A DNA stretch of 64,000 bases from Prevotella sp. E13-17 (GCF_022024035.1 NZ_CP091787.1:2542001-2606000), one strand, 5' to 3'. Counted from the stretch's first letter, positions 1 through 8,619 are shown. Notes: generated from the letters alone by a model not told the origin. Translations and numbers: made by a program.

Positions 1-223
1 GGCATAGGTCATGGTAGAAATAGCCTGCCTCATCGGCATCGTTGAGGATAAAAACAAGTCTCTGCGAGGTCTTCAGTGCCAACGCACTGAACAACATAGG
101 TGCTGCTGAAGCCAACAACCCATCAAGAGAAATCGTCTTCTCTGAAGATTTCTCCATCAGCTTTGCCAATGCCGCCACCTGCGGCTTCATGGCATACAAT
201 GTCTGTAATTCCTGAATGTTCAT
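1..223 (-). CDS. mfd: Transcription-repair coupling factor Mfd, N-terminal fragment (runs off the window)
   Basis: Only the first 74 codons are present, reading leftward from ATG at 223; the rest lies beyond base 1. The peptide begins MNIQELQTLYAM and contains FILNDADEAGYFYHDL, which matches the start of Bacteroidota Mfd, where a degenerate UvrB-like domain opens with a phrase of the type DxEEAGYFYHDL. Mfd is the cytosolic ATPase that removes stalled RNA polymerase from lesions and recruits UvrA. The identification rests on this short N-terminus, so the catalytic helicase motifs cannot be checked here. It is transcribed divergently from the glycosyltransferase at 323. Confidence 0.72.
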   Translation of the reverse strand, partial: MNIQELQTLYAMKPQVAALAKLMEKSSEKTISLDGLLASAAPMLFSALALKTSQRLVFILNDADEAGYFYHDLC

Positions 224-238
224 TATAAATACCTGGTG

Positions 239-300
239 CAAAGGTAACAAAAAAAAATCATAATACATGATGACGTATTCACAAATAATTAGTACCTTTG
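239..300. promoter_or_regulatory. Divergent promoter region between mfd and the glycosyltransferase
   Basis: Two Bacteroidota -7 boxes of the form TAnnTTTG face away from each other. On the minus strand TACCTTTG occupies 246-239, 16 nt before the mfd ATG. On the plus strand TACCTTTG occupies 293-300, 23 nt before the ATG at 323. No clear -33 TTTG was found for either. Confidence 0.6.
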
Positions 301-322
301 CATTATCAAACCATATAAAACT

Positions 323-1078
323 ATGAACAAAAGCGACTGTATTGTCATCATCCCCACATACAACGAGAAGGAGAACATCGAAAAGATTATCCGTGCCGTG
401 TTTGCATTGGAGAAGTGTTTCCACATCTTGATTATTGACGACGGCTCGCCTGATGGCACAGCACAGATTGTCAAGGGACTCATGGACCAGGAGTACAGCG
501 ACCGTTTGTTCTTGGTTGAGCGCAAAGGCAAATTGGGACTTGGCACTGCCTATATTGCGGGATTCAAGTGGGCACTGCAACACGATTACGACTATGTGTT
601 CGAAATGGATGCTGACTTCAGCCACGATCCTAACGACCTTCCCCGTCTTTACAGTGCTTGTCACGATGAAGGCTACGATGTGGCCATCGGCTCTCGCTAC
701 GTCAGCGGAGTTAATGTGGTCAATTGGCCCATGAGCCGTGTGCTGATGAGCTACTTTGCTTCTAAGTATGTGAAGCTGATGACAGGGTTCCCCATCCACG
801 ACACTACCGCAGGATTCAAGTGCTATAGGCGTCGGGTGTTAGAAACCATTGAACTCGACAAGATTCGCTTCAAAGGCTATGGTTTCCAGATTGAGATGAA
901 GTTCACAGCCTATAAGATTGGTTTCAAGATAAAAGAGGTTCCCGTTATCTTTGTCAATCGCAAAGAGGGAACCAGCAAGATGTCGGGGGGCATCTTTGGC
1001 GAAGCCTTCTTCGGCGTGATGCGTCTGCGTCTGGATGGTTGGAGACGAAAATACCCCTCATTGCCTGAGACAAAATAA
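323..1078 (+). CDS. GT2 family glycosyltransferase, polyprenyl-phosphate mannose/glucose synthase type
   Basis: The 251-aa protein is a soluble single-domain GT2 enzyme. It opens with IVIIPTYNEKENI, has IIDDGSPDGTAQIV (first acidic nucleotide-sugar site), LGLGTAYIAGFKWAL and the metal-binding DADFSHDP near residue 96, then IGSRYVSG and GFKCYRRRVL, all hallmarks of dolichol-phosphate mannosyltransferase (Dpm1/Ppm1) homologues. The family transfers mannose or glucose from GDP/UDP-sugar to undecaprenyl phosphate at the inner face of the membrane to feed glycan assembly. There are no C-terminal membrane helices, so it is the short form. The start follows the -7 box at 293-300. The sugar donor cannot be read from the sequence. 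It converges on the acyltransferase, with a repeat cluster between. Confidence 0.88.
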   Translation: MNKSDCIVIIPTYNEKENIEKIIRAVFALEKCFHILIIDDGSPDGTAQIVKGLMDQEYSDRLFLVERKGKLGLGTAYIAGFKWALQHDYDYVFEMDADFSHDPNDLPRLYSACHDEGYDVAIGSRYVSGVNVVNWPMSRVLMSYFASKYVKLMTGFPIHDTTAGFKCYRRRVLETIELDKIRFKGYGFQIEMKFTAYKIGFKIKEVPVIFVNRKEGTSKMSGGIFGEAFFGVMRLRLDGWRRKYPSLPETK

Positions 1079-1088
1079 CAGATTAATT

Positions 1089-1446
1089 AAAGACATAACA
1101 ACAAGGTTACAAAGACATAATAACCTAGTTTTAAAGACATAATAACAAACGAACATACTTTTTTAATCCCAATTATCGCATCAAGGGAAATAATTGTTTG
1201 TTCGTTTGTTCTTTTAGTCGCTTCGCTTAATGAAAGCGGCATAGCCGAGCTATTATAGCTTTAAAAATGTCTGTTCGTAAAAAAAAAGTATGTTCGTTTG
1301 TTATTATGTCTTTACACCCAGTTATTCTGTCTTTAACAGATGTCTGTTCGTAAAAAAAGTATGTTCGTTTGTTATTATGTCTTTCCCGCAGTTATTATGT
1401 CTTTCCCGCAGTTATTATGTCTTTAAAACCTTGTTAGTATGTCTAT
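1089..1446. repeat. Inverted cluster of TTATTATGTCTTT / GTATGTTCG repeat units (module R1)
   Basis: The 360-bp gap between convergent genes is built of repeats. AAAGACATAAYAAC occurs at 1089-1102, 1111-1124 and 1133-1146; its reverse complement GTTATTATGTCTTT (or a one-base variant) occurs five times between 1300 and 1424 plus a diverged unit at 1433-1446. A 32-bp string at 1133-1164 is the exact reverse complement of 1282-1313 and of 1353-1384. The middle (about 1200-1258) carries a section ending GAGCTATTATAGCTTT that also resembles 17341-17373 and the reverse complement of 58846-58908. The last unit contains the stop codon of the acyltransferase. Confidence 0.85.
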
Positions 1447-2201
1447 TGATCGGGGTTTTCCACGTAGCCCTGATATTCTGGCACCAAAGCAGACATCACG
1501 CTGTCGTAAGCCTGGTTCTTTGTTGCCTCGACATTGTCGGGACCCTGCCCCACGGGATAAATAGGCTGATGAATAGTAAGTGTCAAGGGGTGCCAAAGCA
1601 CAAACTTCATGTCGCGCATGCGAGGCATCACATTAAAAGAGCCATTGATAGTGAGTGGCACCACGGGCAACTGTAGCTCGTCGGCCAGAGCAAAAGCGCC
1701 ACGCTTAAACACGCCCATGTGTCCGGTGAACGTACGCGACCCTTCGGGGAACACCGTCAGACTGGTGCCACCTTGAAGTGTAGCACGCGCCTTATCATAC
1801 GTAGCTTTGATTTTCTTTGGCCCACGCTTATCAACAAATATCTGGTGAGACCTCTCGCAGGCATAGCCTACAAAAGGAATATTGCGAAGCTGATACTTCA
1901 TCATCCATTTAAAATTACGATTCAGAAAACCATAAATCAGGAAAATGTCGAAAGCACCTTGATGATTAGCCACAAACACATACGACTGGTCTTTCTCCAG
2001 ATGTGCACGTCCCTCAACCTTGACCGGAATCAACAAAGCCCAAAGAATGACACGAGCCCATATATGGGCAGGGTAATATCCCCAGAAATGACCACTGCCG
2101 ACGGCACAGCCAACAGATATAGAAATGACCACCAACACAGTAGCCATCAGTATGATGGGCAGTGCGACAAACAGTTGATAGATGCGATATAAGTATTTCA
2201 T
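1443..2201 (-). CDS. 1-acyl-sn-glycerol-3-phosphate acyltransferase (PlsC-like)
   Basis: A 252-aa membrane-anchored acyltransferase. The chosen ATG at 2201 begins MKYLYRIYQLFVALP, a hydrophobic N-terminal segment followed by a second one; longer in-frame extension would run through the metallophosphoesterase gene. The catalytic motif is VANHQGAFDIFLIY (HX4D type with Gln in place of Ser), followed by FVDKRGPKK and the substrate motif VFPEGSRTFTG, then KRGAFALADELQLPVVPLTI. The family acylates lysophosphatidic acid to phosphatidic acid at the inner membrane. It is the last gene of the leftward operon, 7 nt after the metallophosphoesterase stop. Its stop codon TAG (1445-1443) lies inside a repeat unit. 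Confidence 0.88.
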   Translation of the reverse strand: MKYLYRIYQLFVALPIILMATVLVVISISVGCAVGSGHFWGYYPAHIWARVILWALLIPVKVEGRAHLEKDQSYVFVANHQGAFDIFLIYGFLNRNFKWMMKYQLRNIPFVGYACERSHQIFVDKRGPKKIKATYDKARATLQGGTSLTVFPEGSRTFTGHMGVFKRGAFALADELQLPVVPLTINGSFNVMPRMRDMKFVLWHPLTLTIHQPIYPVGQGPDNVEATKNQAYDSVMSALVPEYQGYVENPDQ

Positions 2202-2208
2202 AATGGTA

Positions 2209-3195
2209 TTATTTCTTTTTGAGTGTAATGACAACGATTTCTGCAGGAACGCCCAGACGGAAAGGAATGGCACCACCCACCCCTTGAGTGACGCAAAGGG
2301 CACGTTCGCCAATCTGATAAAGACCGCCATATTCCTGATAGCAAAGTGAGGCTGGCGACCACCCCAACAGATTGAGTTGTCCACCATGGGTATGACCACT
2401 GAGGGTCAGCTGAGCATGACAATGGGGTAATATCTTTCTGCGCCAGGATGTGGGGTCGTGCTCCAACATGACAACAAACTGTTCTCTGCGAATGTGGCTC
2501 AAGGCCTGGGAGATATCACCCTTCTGCGGGAAACGTCCCTCGCCATCATTGTCCATACCTGCAATGACGATGCTGTCGTTGCCACGGCGGACCAAATGAT
2601 GACTATTACACAACAAGTTCCAGCCCAACAACTGATGATTCTCGACAGAACGCCCGGTCAGGCCAGATATCTCAAAAGGATCGTTTGTCTCCAGATAGTC
2701 GGGATAGTCATGATTTCCCAGCACCGAATAGACACCGTCGGGGGCTTTCACTCTGCCAAGCAACTCTAAGAACGGCTTCACCTCATCAGGATGTCTGTTC
2801 TGCAAGTCACCTGTAAACACAACCATATCGGCATGTTGAGCTTCGATGCTATCCACCACTCGCTCTAACAATGCACGGCGTTTTCCTTTGAAAGTTTCCA
2901 GGTGGGTGTCACCAAACTGCACGATGCGATAGCCATCGAAAGCTGCCGGCAGGTCGGCACTCGCAAATTCCACCTCGACAACACGTAGTTGTTGGTTTCC
3001 GATATAGAAACCATAAAGGAACATCATCCACAACACCAGCATCAGCATGCCAACACTCCAGCACACCCTGCGACGTGGTTTCAGATAGAGCATCACGCCC
3101 ACAAAGATGCTCAGCATCATCAGCACCACCCACCCTATCAAGATGTAAGTGTCTGGCTCGAGTAATATCAAGAGAAGCTGAGATAGTATTTTCAT
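2209..3195 (-). CDS. Membrane-anchored calcineurin-like metallophosphoesterase
   Basis: The 328-aa protein has two or three N-terminal membrane helices (residues ~5-75) and then a calcineurin-like fold: QFGDTHLETFKG (variant of DxH), VVFTGDLQNRH (GDxxD/N site), VYSVLGNHDYPDY (GNHD) and LTLSGHTHGGQLNL (GHxH). Related YkuE/YaeI-type enzymes act on lipids or nucleotides at the membrane; the substrate here is unknown. The start codon overlaps the stop of the upstream MetH-activation gene in an ATGA, so the two are translationally coupled. The first motif reads GDTH rather than GDxH with Ile/Leu context, still compatible with metal binding. Confidence 0.85.
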   Translation of the reverse strand: MKILSQLLLILLEPDTYILIGWVVLMMLSIFVGVMLYLKPRRRVCWSVGMLMLVLWMMFLYGFYIGNQQLRVVEVEFASADLPAAFDGYRIVQFGDTHLETFKGKRRALLERVVDSIEAQHADMVVFTGDLQNRHPDEVKPFLELLGRVKAPDGVYSVLGNHDYPDYLETNDPFEISGLTGRSVENHQLLGWNLLCNSHHLVRRGNDSIVIAGMDNDGEGRFPQKGDISQALSHIRREQFVVMLEHDPTSWRRKILPHCHAQLTLSGHTHGGQLNLLGWSPASLCYQEYGGLYQIGERALCVTQGVGGAIPFRLGVPAEIVVITLKKK

Positions 3196-3971
3196 AGGTT
3201 TGCAGACAAGAATTTACGAATCTTTTCCACGTTCATGCCGCGACGTGCAGCATAATCACACAACTGATCGTTTCCTATACGACCAACAGAGAAGTAGCGT
3301 GCTTGCGGATGACTGATCATCAATCCCGAAACGCTGGCATGAGGACGCATGGCTCCGCTCTCTGTGAGCGACACGCCAACCTGCTTCATGTCGAGCAATT
3401 CATCAAGCAAGAAGTTAATACTGGCATCAGGGAGTGACGGATAGCCCACAGCCGGGCGGATTCCCTGGAAATGCTCCAGATGCAACTCTGCCACGGAAAG
3501 ATGCTCATCCGCAGCATATCCCCAGTAGTGGGTACGCACCTGAAGGTGCATCAGCTCTGCTGCAGCCTCCGCCAAACGGTCGGCCAACAGCTGTGCCATC
3601 ATCTTCTGATAAGGGTCAGCATCAAAATCTTGTTCCATTCCCCGATCCACACTGGTCACAAAAATACCAACCTTATCCCGCTCGGGGTGAATAAAGTCGG
3701 CTAACGATAAGCAGGGGGACACATCCTGTTGACGCAGACAAGGCAGACGTTTGTTGGAAGGAAGCAGAACGATATCATCACCGTCACTATGTGCATCTAA
3801 TATCTGAAACAACGCATAAGCGTGATAACGATTCTCTAACGACATCAAGAATTGTTCAGCCTCAGCCTTTATCTTTTGCTGTTCAACAGGCTGTTTCAAC
3901 TGCCATGCATGGTAGAAGTAAACCCAGTTGATATAGGGAACAAGCGTATTAATATCGTAGGTGAGCTTCAT
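3192..3971 (-). CDS. Stand-alone B12-dependent methionine synthase activation domain protein
   Basis: A 259-aa protein that consists of only the C-terminal AdoMet-binding (reactivation) domain normally found at the end of MetH. The signature GIRPAVGYPSLPD (MetH consensus RPAxGYPSxPDH) is near residue 180 and is followed by the SGAMRPHASVSGLMISHPQARYFSVG block, which matches MetH's ESxAMxPxASVSGxYFSHP segment. A conserved Ala-rich helix with Glu/His residues (AEAAAELMHLQVR) precedes it. The family reductively remethylates cob(II)alamin. ATG at 3971 overlaps the pyrC stop in an ATGA; a longer reading starting at 4004 would lie inside pyrC. The partner MetH lacking this domain, if any, is outside the window. 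Confidence 0.82.
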   Translation of the reverse strand: MKLTYDINTLVPYINWVYFYHAWQLKQPVEQQKIKAEAEQFLMSLENRYHAYALFQILDAHSDGDDIVLLPSNKRLPCLRQQDVSPCLSLADFIHPERDKVGIFVTSVDRGMEQDFDADPYQKMMAQLLADRLAEAAAELMHLQVRTHYWGYAADEHLSVAELHLEHFQGIRPAVGYPSLPDASINFLLDELLDMKQVGVSLTESGAMRPHASVSGLMISHPQARYFSVGRIGNDQLCDYAARRGMNVEKIRKFLSANL

Positions 3972-5290
3972 CGAAATGCTATGGGCTGACCAATATAATT
4001 GCAATCCACTTGCCCCTTATTATATACAAGGTGTCCGTTACAAAGCGTTTTCTCAACTCGCCATTGGAAGGTGTGTCCCTCCAGAGGGCTCCATCCACAC
4101 TTGCTCTGGATGAGATCTGGCGTCACCGTCCACGGACTGTTTGGACGCACGATGACCAAGTCGGCCTGCGCTCCCTTACGTATGAAGCCTCGGTTGCGCA
4201 CGTCAAATAGTCGTGCAGGACTATGCGCCATCAGTTCCACCATCCGTTCTATCGTCAGCACGTTCTGATCTACCAGCTCCAGCATAGCCACCAACGAGAA
4301 CTGTATCATCGGCATGCCACTGGCTGCCTTTACGCAGCCGCCCTCTTTCTGTTTCAACAGATGTGGTGCATGGTCGGTGCCTACCACAGCGATACGTCCA
4401 TCGCTGAGCGCCTGACGCAACATGAACTGATCAACAGGACTCTTGATTGAAGGATTCACCTTGATACGTGTCCCCAATCGGTCGTAGTCGAGCATCGAGA
4501 AGAACAGATGTCCCACACACACCTCGGCAGTGATATCGGCTTCGCCTGGTGAAAAGAGTTCCAGTTCTTCTGCCGTCGTCACATGTGCCACATGCAGACG
4601 TGCCTTATATTTCTTGGCCAAATTGACAGCTTTGGTGGTTGAAACCAGACACGCCTCTTCACTACGTATCAGCGAGTGCAGACGCACATCGGGATCATCA
4701 CCATAGCCTTTCTTGGCCTCCTCCATATTCTTATTAATAATAGCAGTATCTTCACAGTGCGCCATCAATGGGAGTGGTGTATTCTTAAAGATACGCTCCA
4801 GTGCTTCGTCTCTGTCCACCAGCATGTTTCCGGTAGAACTGCCCATAAAAAGCTTAATACCAGGAATGCGGTGAATATCCAACTGGGAGAAAAGCGCTGT
4901 GTTATCATTAGTAGCACCAAAGAAGAACGAATAGTTGACGTGACTCTTCTTAGCAGCCAATTGGAATTTCTCTTGCAGTGCCTCTATCGTTGTCGTTTGA
5001 GGTACACAGTTGGGCATATCAAAAAAAGACGTGACACCGCCAGCAGCAGCAGCACGACTTTCACTTTCCATATCAGCCTTATCCGTGAGTCCTGGTTCAC
5101 GAAAATGCACATGATCATCGATTACGCCAGGCAGCAAATAGCAGCCTGAGGCATCAATTAGCTCTCCGTCAAAGTTCTGAGGCTCACCAGTGGTCAGTAT
5201 ATCTGCAATGCTTTCGTCTTCAATGACAACGCATCCCTTGAACCGACGTCCTTCATTGACGATAGTGGCACCTTTGATAAGTGTTTTCAT
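3968..5290 (-). CDS. pyrC: Dihydroorotase
   Basis: A 440-aa class I dihydroorotase that cyclises carbamoyl-aspartate to dihydroorotate in pyrimidine synthesis. The amidohydrolase metal site HVHFREPG is near residue 61, followed by AAAAGGVTSFFDMPN, the second histidine group MAHCEDT and RLHVAHVTT, and the catalytic Asp in VVGTDHAPH. The position expected to carry the bridging carboxylated lysine is not clear (IPGIKLFMGSSTG supplies a Lys). The length fits the family. Both ends show ATGA overlaps, with the DUF4369 lipoprotein upstream and the MetH-activation gene downstream, so this is a tightly coupled operon. Confidence 0.92.
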   Translation of the reverse strand: MKTLIKGATIVNEGRRFKGCVVIEDESIADILTTGEPQNFDGELIDASGCYLLPGVIDDHVHFREPGLTDKADMESESRAAAAGGVTSFFDMPNCVPQTTTIEALQEKFQLAAKKSHVNYSFFFGATNDNTALFSQLDIHRIPGIKLFMGSSTGNMLVDRDEALERIFKNTPLPLMAHCEDTAIINKNMEEAKKGYGDDPDVRLHSLIRSEEACLVSTTKAVNLAKKYKARLHVAHVTTAEELELFSPGEADITAEVCVGHLFFSMLDYDRLGTRIKVNPSIKSPVDQFMLRQALSDGRIAVVGTDHAPHLLKQKEGGCVKAASGMPMIQFSLVAMLELVDQNVLTIERMVELMAHSPARLFDVRNRGFIRKGAQADLVIVRPNSPWTVTPDLIQSKCGWSPLEGHTFQWRVEKTLCNGHLVYNKGQVDCNYIGQPIAFR

Positions 5291-6018
5291 TTGCCTTCCA
5301 AGATTTTGTTAACCTCTTCGTCTGTTGGTTCGGACACTACGTCGTCTGCCTTCTCGGGCATATCCGACTTCGTCACGGCCTCGTAGAAAGCTTTCACCTG
5401 AGGGTTGTTCTTAAACTGCTCTGTGGCCTTGCTCATGATGTGCTCAACTTGTGGAACCGACGAACAGTTTCTGACAAACACATACGGACCCAAGATATTA
5501 TCGAAGTTGTTCACCACGAAATCCGTGACCAGACTATCCTCTTCACTGATAATCCTCATGCGTTCACGACCTATCTCCTGCGCAACGACTGACTCGTCGA
5601 TACCATCAAGCAACATCTGTGCATCACGATGCCCCAGTTCCACCATACGCCCGGTCAACTGGTTCATTTGGTCCAGGAAGTCATAGAGGCAATCGTTCAG
5701 GGGTGTACCACTCACCCGCTGCTTCGTATCGTCTATCGTTATGCTGATTTCGCCCTTTTCCATTACTACAGGCATGATGCTCTGATCGTCCATAAAGAGA
5801 CCAGCCATGCACGTACTGTCAAGCACGCCGCAGAATTTAAAATCGCCATGCACAACCTCGCAAGAATCCAGATTTACCAACTTATCATTTTGTGCCACTT
5901 TCAGGTAGAGCTTGCTGCCATCCAAAAGTGACAATGAAGAACTACCTTTAATAGTGTATGACTCTGCACACGAAGTTAAGGCTGCTACTATGGTTAGTAC
6001 GTAAAAAACTTTTCTCAT
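5287..6018 (-). CDS. DUF4369-type lipoprotein
   Basis: A 243-aa predicted lipoprotein: MRKVFYVLTIVAALTSC gives a signal peptide with a lipobox Cys at residue 17. The first ~110 residues (YTIKGSSSLSLLDGSKLYLKV... LDSCEVVHGDFKFCG) match DUF4369, the beta-rich domain usually fused N-terminally to thioredoxin-like proteins in Bacteroidota; no CxxC thioredoxin domain follows, only a helical region ending in an acidic tail. Function is unknown; DUF4369 proteins sit in the periplasm on the outer membrane. It is the first gene of the pyrC operon, just downstream of a promoter at 6039-6046, and overlaps pyrC by ATGA. Confidence 0.75.
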   Translation of the reverse strand: MRKVFYVLTIVAALTSCAESYTIKGSSSLSLLDGSKLYLKVAQNDKLVNLDSCEVVHGDFKFCGVLDSTCMAGLFMDDQSIMPVVMEKGEISITIDDTKQRVSGTPLNDCLYDFLDQMNQLTGRMVELGHRDAQMLLDGIDESVVAQEIGRERMRIISEEDSLVTDFVVNNFDNILGPYVFVRNCSSVPQVEHIMSKATEQFKNNPQVKAFYEAVTKSDMPEKADDVVSEPTDEEVNKILEGK

Positions 6019-6038
6019 AAATACATTTTCTATTTTTG

Positions 6039-6068
6039 CAAAAGTACAACGATATCTTGAACTACAAA
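6039..6068 (-). promoter_or_regulatory. Promoter of the DUF4369-pyrC operon
   Basis: On the minus strand TTTG, then 18 nt, then TACTTTTG (6046-6039) matches the Bacteroidota -33/-7 pattern; it lies 20 nt before the ATG at 6018. Confidence 0.6.
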
Positions 6069-6070
6069 AA

Positions 6071-6106
6071 AAAGTTTGCGCATTTTAAAACAAATGCGCA
6101 AACTTT
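6071..6106 (-). terminator. Terminator after the dnaX operon
   Basis: A perfect 15-bp stem (AAAGTTTGCGCATTT at 6071-6085, complement at 6092-6106) with a 6-nt loop and A/T runs on both sides. It sits 15 nt past the stop of the leftward gene at 6121 and just upstream of the next promoter. Confidence 0.85.
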
Positions 6107-6120
6107 TAGGGATTTTTTGC

Positions 6121-6507
6121 TTATTTAATCAGTTCATTGTCAATTCTGACCGTTGTATAAAGCTGTAAGATGGCTGCCAAGAGTAGTGTCACCACCCAAT
6201 TATTGTGCACATACTGTGCATAAGTTATCTGACTGATAAAAGGCAATTTTCCGTAATTTGCAAACATCATGACGGCTGTCAGCAAGAGCAAGAAATCGCT
6301 GAACAACATGATGCGGCGAAGGCGTCGGATGGTAAGATTGCGCCCATCATAAGTTTCCATCATTTGTATAATGGTATAAAAGATAGCGCCAACCCCATAG
6401 ACATAGGGTGCTAAAAACCAATCAAACACGGTACCAACTGCACCTACCAACAACAATACTGCCCCCAACTGAAAAGCAAGGACTTGCCAATTATTCTGTT
6501 TTTTCAT
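6121..6507 (-). CDS. Small four-helix membrane protein, unknown function
   Basis: A 128-aa integral membrane protein with hydrophobic spans at about residues 8-28, 32-48, 65-83 and 98-118 (LLLVGAVGTVFDWFLAPYVYGVGAIFYTI, ...FLLLLTAVMMFANY, ...WVVTLLLAAILQLYTTV). No enzymatic motif is visible. It overlaps the FtsB/DivIC-like gene by 17 nt and ends just before a strong terminator, so it is the last gene of the dnaX operon. The co-transcription with a divisome subunit is conserved-looking, but I infer no function. Confidence 0.75.
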   Translation of the reverse strand: MKKQNNWQVLAFQLGAVLLLVGAVGTVFDWFLAPYVYGVGAIFYTIIQMMETYDGRNLTIRRLRRIMLFSDFLLLLTAVMMFANYGKLPFISQITYAQYVHNNWVVTLLLAAILQLYTTVRIDNELIK

Positions 6508-6841
6508 TATCTAAAGTCTTTTCTTCTTGTTTAATCTCATCATCACTCAACACGAAGATGTCCTCGTCGGCCGCCTTCATAAAATAACGTTCGCGCGCTA
6601 TGCGTTCCATTGCTTTGGGGTTGTGTTGCAACTCGTGAATGGTTTTCTGGTCGCGCTCGAAGTTATCCTCATAGACAGCTATCTCCTCCTTCAGTTCAGC
6701 CACGCGCTGTTTATAGCGGAAATGGTTCCACACACTATTTTCATCGAGGAAGCCTATGAACAATAAGCCTATCACGAGTACCACGATATACTTCATGTAG
6801 GGCAAATGCACAATGCGCTTGAGGGTTTCTTTAATTTTCAT
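6491..6841 (-). CDS. Septum formation initiator, FtsB/DivIC-like
   Basis: A 116-aa bitopic protein. Residues ~16-33 (YIVVLVIGLLFIGFLD) form one membrane span, followed by a coiled coil (YKQRVAELKEEIAVYEDNFERDQKTIHEL) and the DivIC/FtsB C-terminal phrase NPKAMERIARERYFMKAADEDIFVL. FtsB/DivIC bridges FtsL and FtsQ in the divisome at the septal inner membrane. Length and layout fit the family. It lies 20 nt after dnaX and overlaps the next small membrane gene. Confidence 0.88.
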   Translation of the reverse strand: MKIKETLKRIVHLPYMKYIVVLVIGLLFIGFLDENSVWNHFRYKQRVAELKEEIAVYEDNFERDQKTIHELQHNPKAMERIARERYFMKAADEDIFVLSDDEIKQEEKTLDNEKTE

Positions 6842-6861
6842 GTCTTCTCTACTTAACGTTG

Positions 6862-8619
6862 TCAGGCGAGCACCAAGTCAAAAGCAACTCGCAATTTCTC
6901 AACAGATGGATTCTCTTTTACTAGTTCTTCAAACTGCTCGCGGCGTGTCAGGGGCTTTGCCGTTTCCAGATTCTCGGCCACGTGCAGCAGTAGGTCAATA
7001 CCACTATGTCGCAGATGGAGTTTCAAGGTGCTGATGATGCTACCCTTGATCTGTTCCATCTCTGTTTTCATAATCTCGTTGGGCACTTCCACTTCAACGA
7101 TAGGCATCTCAGTAATCACTGGATTCATGTTCTTCATGCGCATCGCGATACCACTATATTTCTGCGGCATGCGGTTGCACATGGCTAACCATTGCAGTTC
7201 CAAGTCGGCCTGCGTGAACTGGTTTTGCTCGTTTAGCGGTTTAGTCTCCACACCTGGTGTACCTGGCAGAATTTTCATCTTGCTGTTCTGCTGTCGCAGG
7301 TTTTTCCACGACATGCCAAGATTGGACACCTTCAAGGTGGGTTTCGACGCACTCTTCACAGGTTGAGTTGGCTGTGAAGCCGAAACACTTACCGTTCCGT
7401 TGTCTTGACTCTTCGACGCAGCCACGGTCACCTGCTGAACCGTTTGCTGAGGCTTTGTCTGCTGAATCAGTTGCTTAAACAGGGATTTTAGTCTTCTGGG
7501 CTTACGCCCACCAGCAGCCCCCTCGTCGGGCTGTGTCAGTTGTGCCACCTCAATGAGTGTGAGTTCCACCAAGAGGCGTTTATTACTTGACTGACGATAG
7601 TTCACGTCACACTGGTTCATCAGCTTCAGTGCGCCATAGAGGAAAGGCAGCTGTACACGCTGAGCCTGTTCGACATAGCGCTGGCGCTGCTGTTCGCTGA
7701 CCTCCAAGAGAGACAGTGTCTCGGTGTTTTTAGCCATCATCACGTTGCGCACGTGCTTGGCCAGTCCTTGTATGAGCAATCCTCCGTCAAATCCCTTGTT
7801 GATAATATCGTTCAGGAGTACCATGATGTCGCTCACCTTGTTTTCCACAGCCATGTCAACGATGCGGAAATAATAATCGGAATCCAGCACGTTCAGGTCT
7901 TCTATCACCTTCTGATAAGTGATATTGCCCTGACAGAACGAGGCTGCCTGATCAAAGATTGAGAGAGCATCACGCATACCGCCGTCAGCCTTTTCGGCAA
8001 TCACTGCCAGTGCCTGTTCCTCGTATTTGATACCCTCCTTCTCGGCTACGCTCTTCAAATGCGCAATGGTGTTCTGCACCGTCATGCGTTCAAAGTCATA
8101 AATCTGACAACGGCTCAAGATGGTGGGCAGAATCTTATGTTTCTCTGTTGTGGCCAGAATAAAGATCACATGTGCGGGCGGTTCCTCCAAGGTCTTCAGG
8201 AAAGCATTGAAGGCAGCAGTAGAAAGCATGTGCACCTCGTCGATGATAAACACCTTATACTTGCCCAACTGCGGTGGGATGCGTGTTTGCTCCATCAGGG
8301 TCTTGATGTGTTCCACCGAGTTATTTGATGCGGCATCCAATTCAAAGATGTTCAGCGAACGTTGCTCGTTGAACGACTGGCAGCTCTCGCACTCGTTACA
8401 GGCCTCACCATCTGCCGTAGGGTTCTGGCAGTTGATAGCCTTAGCAAAGATGCGGGCACAGGTCGTCTTTCCCACGCCTCGCGGTCCGCAGAACAGATAG
8501 GCATGTGCCAGTTTCCCGCTCTTCACGGCATTTTTCAATGTCGTCGTCAGAGCGCTCTGTCCCACCACCGTATCAAAAGACATCGGGCGGTACTTTCGTG
8601 CCGAAACGATATATTCCAT
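6862..8619 (-). CDS. dnaX: DNA polymerase III subunit gamma/tau
   Basis: The 585-aa protein starting MEYIVSARKYRPMSFDTVVG is the clamp-loader motor subunit. Walker A GPRGVGKT is at residues 45-52, the zinc module is the Cys cluster CNECESC, Walker B reads FIIDEVHML, and SRCQIYDFERM provides the sensor/arginine finger region. The C-terminal third (from ~400) is a low-complexity Gln/Lys/Thr linker and a tau-like tail. A 630-aa reading from 8754 would extend through the promoter, so ATG 8619 is preferred. It heads the operon with the FtsB-like gene. An IS110 element is inserted about 93 bp upstream, beyond the core promoter. Confidence 0.94.
   Translation of the reverse strand: MEYIVSARKYRPMSFDTVVGQSALTTTLKNAVKSGKLAHAYLFCGPRGVGKTTCARIFAKAINCQNPTADGEACNECESCQSFNEQRSLNIFELDAASNNSVEHIKTLMEQTRIPPQLGKYKVFIIDEVHMLSTAAFNAFLKTLEEPPAHVIFILATTEKHKILPTILSRCQIYDFERMTVQNTIAHLKSVAEKEGIKYEEQALAVIAEKADGGMRDALSIFDQAASFCQGNITYQKVIEDLNVLDSDYYFRIVDMAVENKVSDIMVLLNDIINKGFDGGLLIQGLAKHVRNVMMAKNTETLSLLEVSEQQRQRYVEQAQRVQLPFLYGALKLMNQCDVNYRQSSNKRLLVELTLIEVAQLTQPDEGAAGGRKPRRLKSLFKQLIQQTKPQQTVQQVTVAASKSQDNGTVSVSASQPTQPVKSASKPTLKVSNLGMSWKNLRQQNSKMKILPGTPGVETKPLNEQNQFTQADLELQWLAMCNRMPQKYSGIAMRMKNMNPVITEMPIVEVEVPNEIMKTEMEQIKGSIISTLKLHLRHSGIDLLLHVAENLETAKPLTRREQFEELVKENPSVEKLRVAFDLVLA

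Noticed and set aside
1290..1676. 128-codon plus-strand frame across the R1 repeats
   Set aside because: Consists of translated repeat units and antisense acyltransferase sequence.
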